Origin: Opitutales bacterium
GTDB lineage: Bacteria > Verrucomicrobiota > Verrucomicrobiia > Opitutales > Intestinicryptomonadaceae
DNA: 7,861 nucleotides
NCBI GenBank assembly: GCA_017633865.1
Contig: JAGBOM010000080.1
Coordinates: forward strand, 1-7,861
Direction: 5' to 3'
The position numbers and the translations under genes were made by a program. Shown here one piece after another: positions 6,967 to 7,861 of this stretch (position 1 is its first letter; every line of letters begins with the position of its first letter). A model generated the notes under the pieces. The model made no database searches, was not told the DNA's origin, and worked only from the letters and a program-made list of their open reading frames with translations.

Positions 6967-7116
6967 CGTTGTGAGTTCGTTGGGTTTAGGCGCATTGATT
7001 TTGGATGCGGAACAAGGAGCAAAAAAAAGACGGCGATGGAGTGTATCTAAACATACTCGACATTGCCGTCTTTTTTTTAAGCGACACCGTTCTTCGCCAA
7101 AAGCAATCGCCTAAAC
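6967..7116. repeat. Palindromic repeat, copy B, ending at the sufT stop codon
   Basis: The best preserved copy. Its palindromic part spans 6984-7116: GTTTAGGCG (6984-6992) pairs perfectly with CGCCTAAAC (7108-7116), then ATTG/CAAT, TTTTGG/CCAAAA and GAAC/GTTC, leading into the core hairpin. The right arm ends on the last base of the sufT stop codon (TAG, 7118-7116), so the element abuts the gene exactly. The part 6967-6983 is the direct-repeat extension shared with copy A. Confidence 0.8.
7021..7078. terminator. Core hairpin of copy B, bidirectional terminator of sufT
   Basis: AAAAAAAAGACGGC (7021-7034) pairs without mismatch with GCCGTCTTTTTTTT (7065-7078). A smaller stem lies inside (GTAT/ATAC flanked by GAG/CTC with a bulge, loop CTAAAC). 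Eight T residues follow the GC-rich stem in both directions. On the minus strand it begins 37 bases after the sufT stop, which fits an intrinsic terminator for that operon. Confidence 0.82.
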
Positions 7117-7718
7117 TAAATAAGGCCGAGTTCCATCTTGCCCTGCTCCGTAATCATGTCCTGACTCCACGGAGGGTCCCAAACAATGTTCACAACGGCG
7201 TCGTCAACACCCGGAATCGCCTTTAGCCGCATGCGCAGGTCGTCCGCAATAACGGGGCCCATAGCGCAGCCGGGGGCGGTCAAAGTCATGTCGGCCTCTA
7301 CGGCGCACTTGCCGTCGGGCGAGCGTATCAGCTCCATTCTGTAAACCAGGCCGAGCTCTACGATATTTAGCGGAATTTCAGGGTCGTAAACCGTGCGAGC
7401 AGCCTCCCAAAGCTCGCTCTCCTCGGGCGGGTCGAAATGCGCGGGGGAATCGCCGCCGCTTTCGCCGGCGCTTTCGTTATACTCCGCGGAGGGCTTGGGG
7501 GTGTCGGGAGCTTTCGCGCCGTCAATAATAGGCTCGCCGAGGGCGTCGGCGTCGGCGCCGGAAATCCGAGCCATGCCGAAGGCTCCGCTAACGGTAAAGT
7601 TGCCGCCGAGCCTGTGGGTTATAGAAACGCGGGTGCCCTTTGCAAGCTTTACTTCCGTGCCCGCGGGTATCAGCATTGCGGCGCAGTCGCGCGCAAGGTT
7701 TACAAAAGTCTGCCCCAT
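7116..7718 (-). CDS. sufT: Fe-S cluster assembly protein SufT (MIP18/DUF59 family)
   Basis: A complete 200-residue protein. SufT proteins support maturation of Fe-S proteins in the cytoplasm; their exact step (cluster carriage or delivery) is not settled. The N-terminal part (1-55), with [20 protein letters not shown] and [10 protein letters not shown], matches the extension typical of long SufT proteins. The MIP18-like domain follows at about 104-200 with the signature [16 protein letters not shown] (111-126), the conserved cysteine C151 in [11 protein letters not shown], and [12 protein letters not shown] (179-190). A low-complexity acidic, Ser/Gly/Pro-rich linker (about 66-104) joins the two parts. 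The start at 7718 gives the expected N-terminus but has no Shine-Dalgarno; it lies 10 bases after the upstream stop, so translation may depend on coupling. Copy B of the palindrome directly follows the stop. Confidence 0.93.
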   Translation of the reverse strand: MGQTFVNLARDCAAMLIPAGTEVKLAKGTRVSITHRLGGNFTVSGAFGMARISGADADALGEPIIDGAKAPDTPKPSAEYNESAGESGGDSPAHFDPPEESELWEAARTVYDPEIPLNIVELGLVYRMELIRSPDGKCAVEADMTLTAPGCAMGPVIADDLRMRLKAIPGVDDAVVNIVWDPPWSQDMITEQGKMELGLI

Positions 7719-7728
7719 ATATAAAGAA

Positions 7729-7861
7729 TCAACGCATTGCGAGATTGTCGCGGTGGATTGCGATGTGATGTTTCTTGTCGGAAACGCCTTCGGGATTTTC
7801 GTTTAGGTGGGCGCGTAGCTCGCCGCTTGAGGCGTAGGCAAGCCCGCGCGCGACAACTTCG
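7729..7861 (-). CDS. C-terminal end of an unrecognised gene upstream of sufT
   Basis: Forty-three codons enter from the right edge and end at TGA (7731-7729). The peptide runs [20 protein letters not shown], then [18 protein letters not shown], then NLAMR. Codon use (GGC, GCC, AAC, CGC) matches the neighbouring genes. The 10-base gap to sufT in the same direction suggests a shared operon. In other genomes sufT is often next to suf cluster genes, but this tail does not clearly match SufB, SufD or SufS, so no product is named. Confidence 0.7.
   Translation of the reverse strand, partial: EVVARGLAYASSGELRAHLNENPEGVSDKKHHIAIHRDNLAMR

Noticed and set aside
6961..6985. Possible integron attC site (GTCTAAC and GTTGGGT fit the R''/R' consensus)
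   Set aside because: The two core sites are only 12 bases apart, the second is not kept in copy A, and no integrase or cassette genes are visible.
6821..7116. CRISPR-like array
   Set aside because: Only two units with a 146-base period and palindromic 'spacers'; no short regularly spaced repeats and no cas genes.
6917..7226. Plus-strand frames across copy B (peptide GALILDAEQGAKKRRR and continuation)
   Set aside because: The left-arm peptide is similar in A (GALILDEVQGAKK), but A hits a stop inside its core and the cores are unrelated. The similarity comes from the repeat, not from protein selection.

Overview
The window looks like a chromosomal segment of a Verrucomicrobiota-type bacterium, possibly of the Opitutales/Puniceicoccaceae kind. 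Three things point that way. There is a secreted protein ending in a PEP-CTERM exosortase sorting tail of the V-P-E-A-S-T / Arg-rich type common there. There is a SufT-family Fe-S assembly protein. Two of the three complete starts lack a clear Shine-Dalgarno sequence. The taxonomic assignment is inference from gene style only. Every supportable protein gene is on the minus strand.

Right to left (the direction of transcription): 7729-7861 is the C-terminal end of an unrecognised gene. It is followed after 10 bases by sufT (7116-7718), probably in one operon. A 489-base non-coding stretch (6627-7115) then carries two tandem copies (146-base period) of a large imperfect palindrome with a terminator-type hairpin at its core, plus a decayed third copy and the AT-rich leader of the next gene. 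Next is a 934-residue secreted repeat protein (3822-6626), probably a parallel beta-helix, with a signal peptide, three super-repeats of about 245 residues and a PEP-CTERM anchor. The 339-base stretch 3483-3821 holds another palindrome of the same family (overlapping the end of the beta-helix gene), the remnant tail of a second PEP-CTERM gene, a textbook intrinsic terminator and the leader of the last gene. That gene (1-3482, running off the left edge) encodes a large secreted glycoside hydrolase family 2 enzyme with both catalytic glutamates, an extra N-terminal laminin-G/concanavalin-like domain and an extra C-terminal Rossmann/amidotransferase-like domain.

The two secreted proteins would fit a polysaccharide-rich lifestyle: one surface-anchored repeat protein and one exported beta-glycosidase. 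They are separated by a strong terminator, so joint regulation is not shown. The most unusual signal is the palindrome family. It has conserved outer arms, completely different but still self-complementary hairpin cores, and placement against gene 3' ends, in one case with an arm that is itself the coding sequence of the PEP-CTERM tail.
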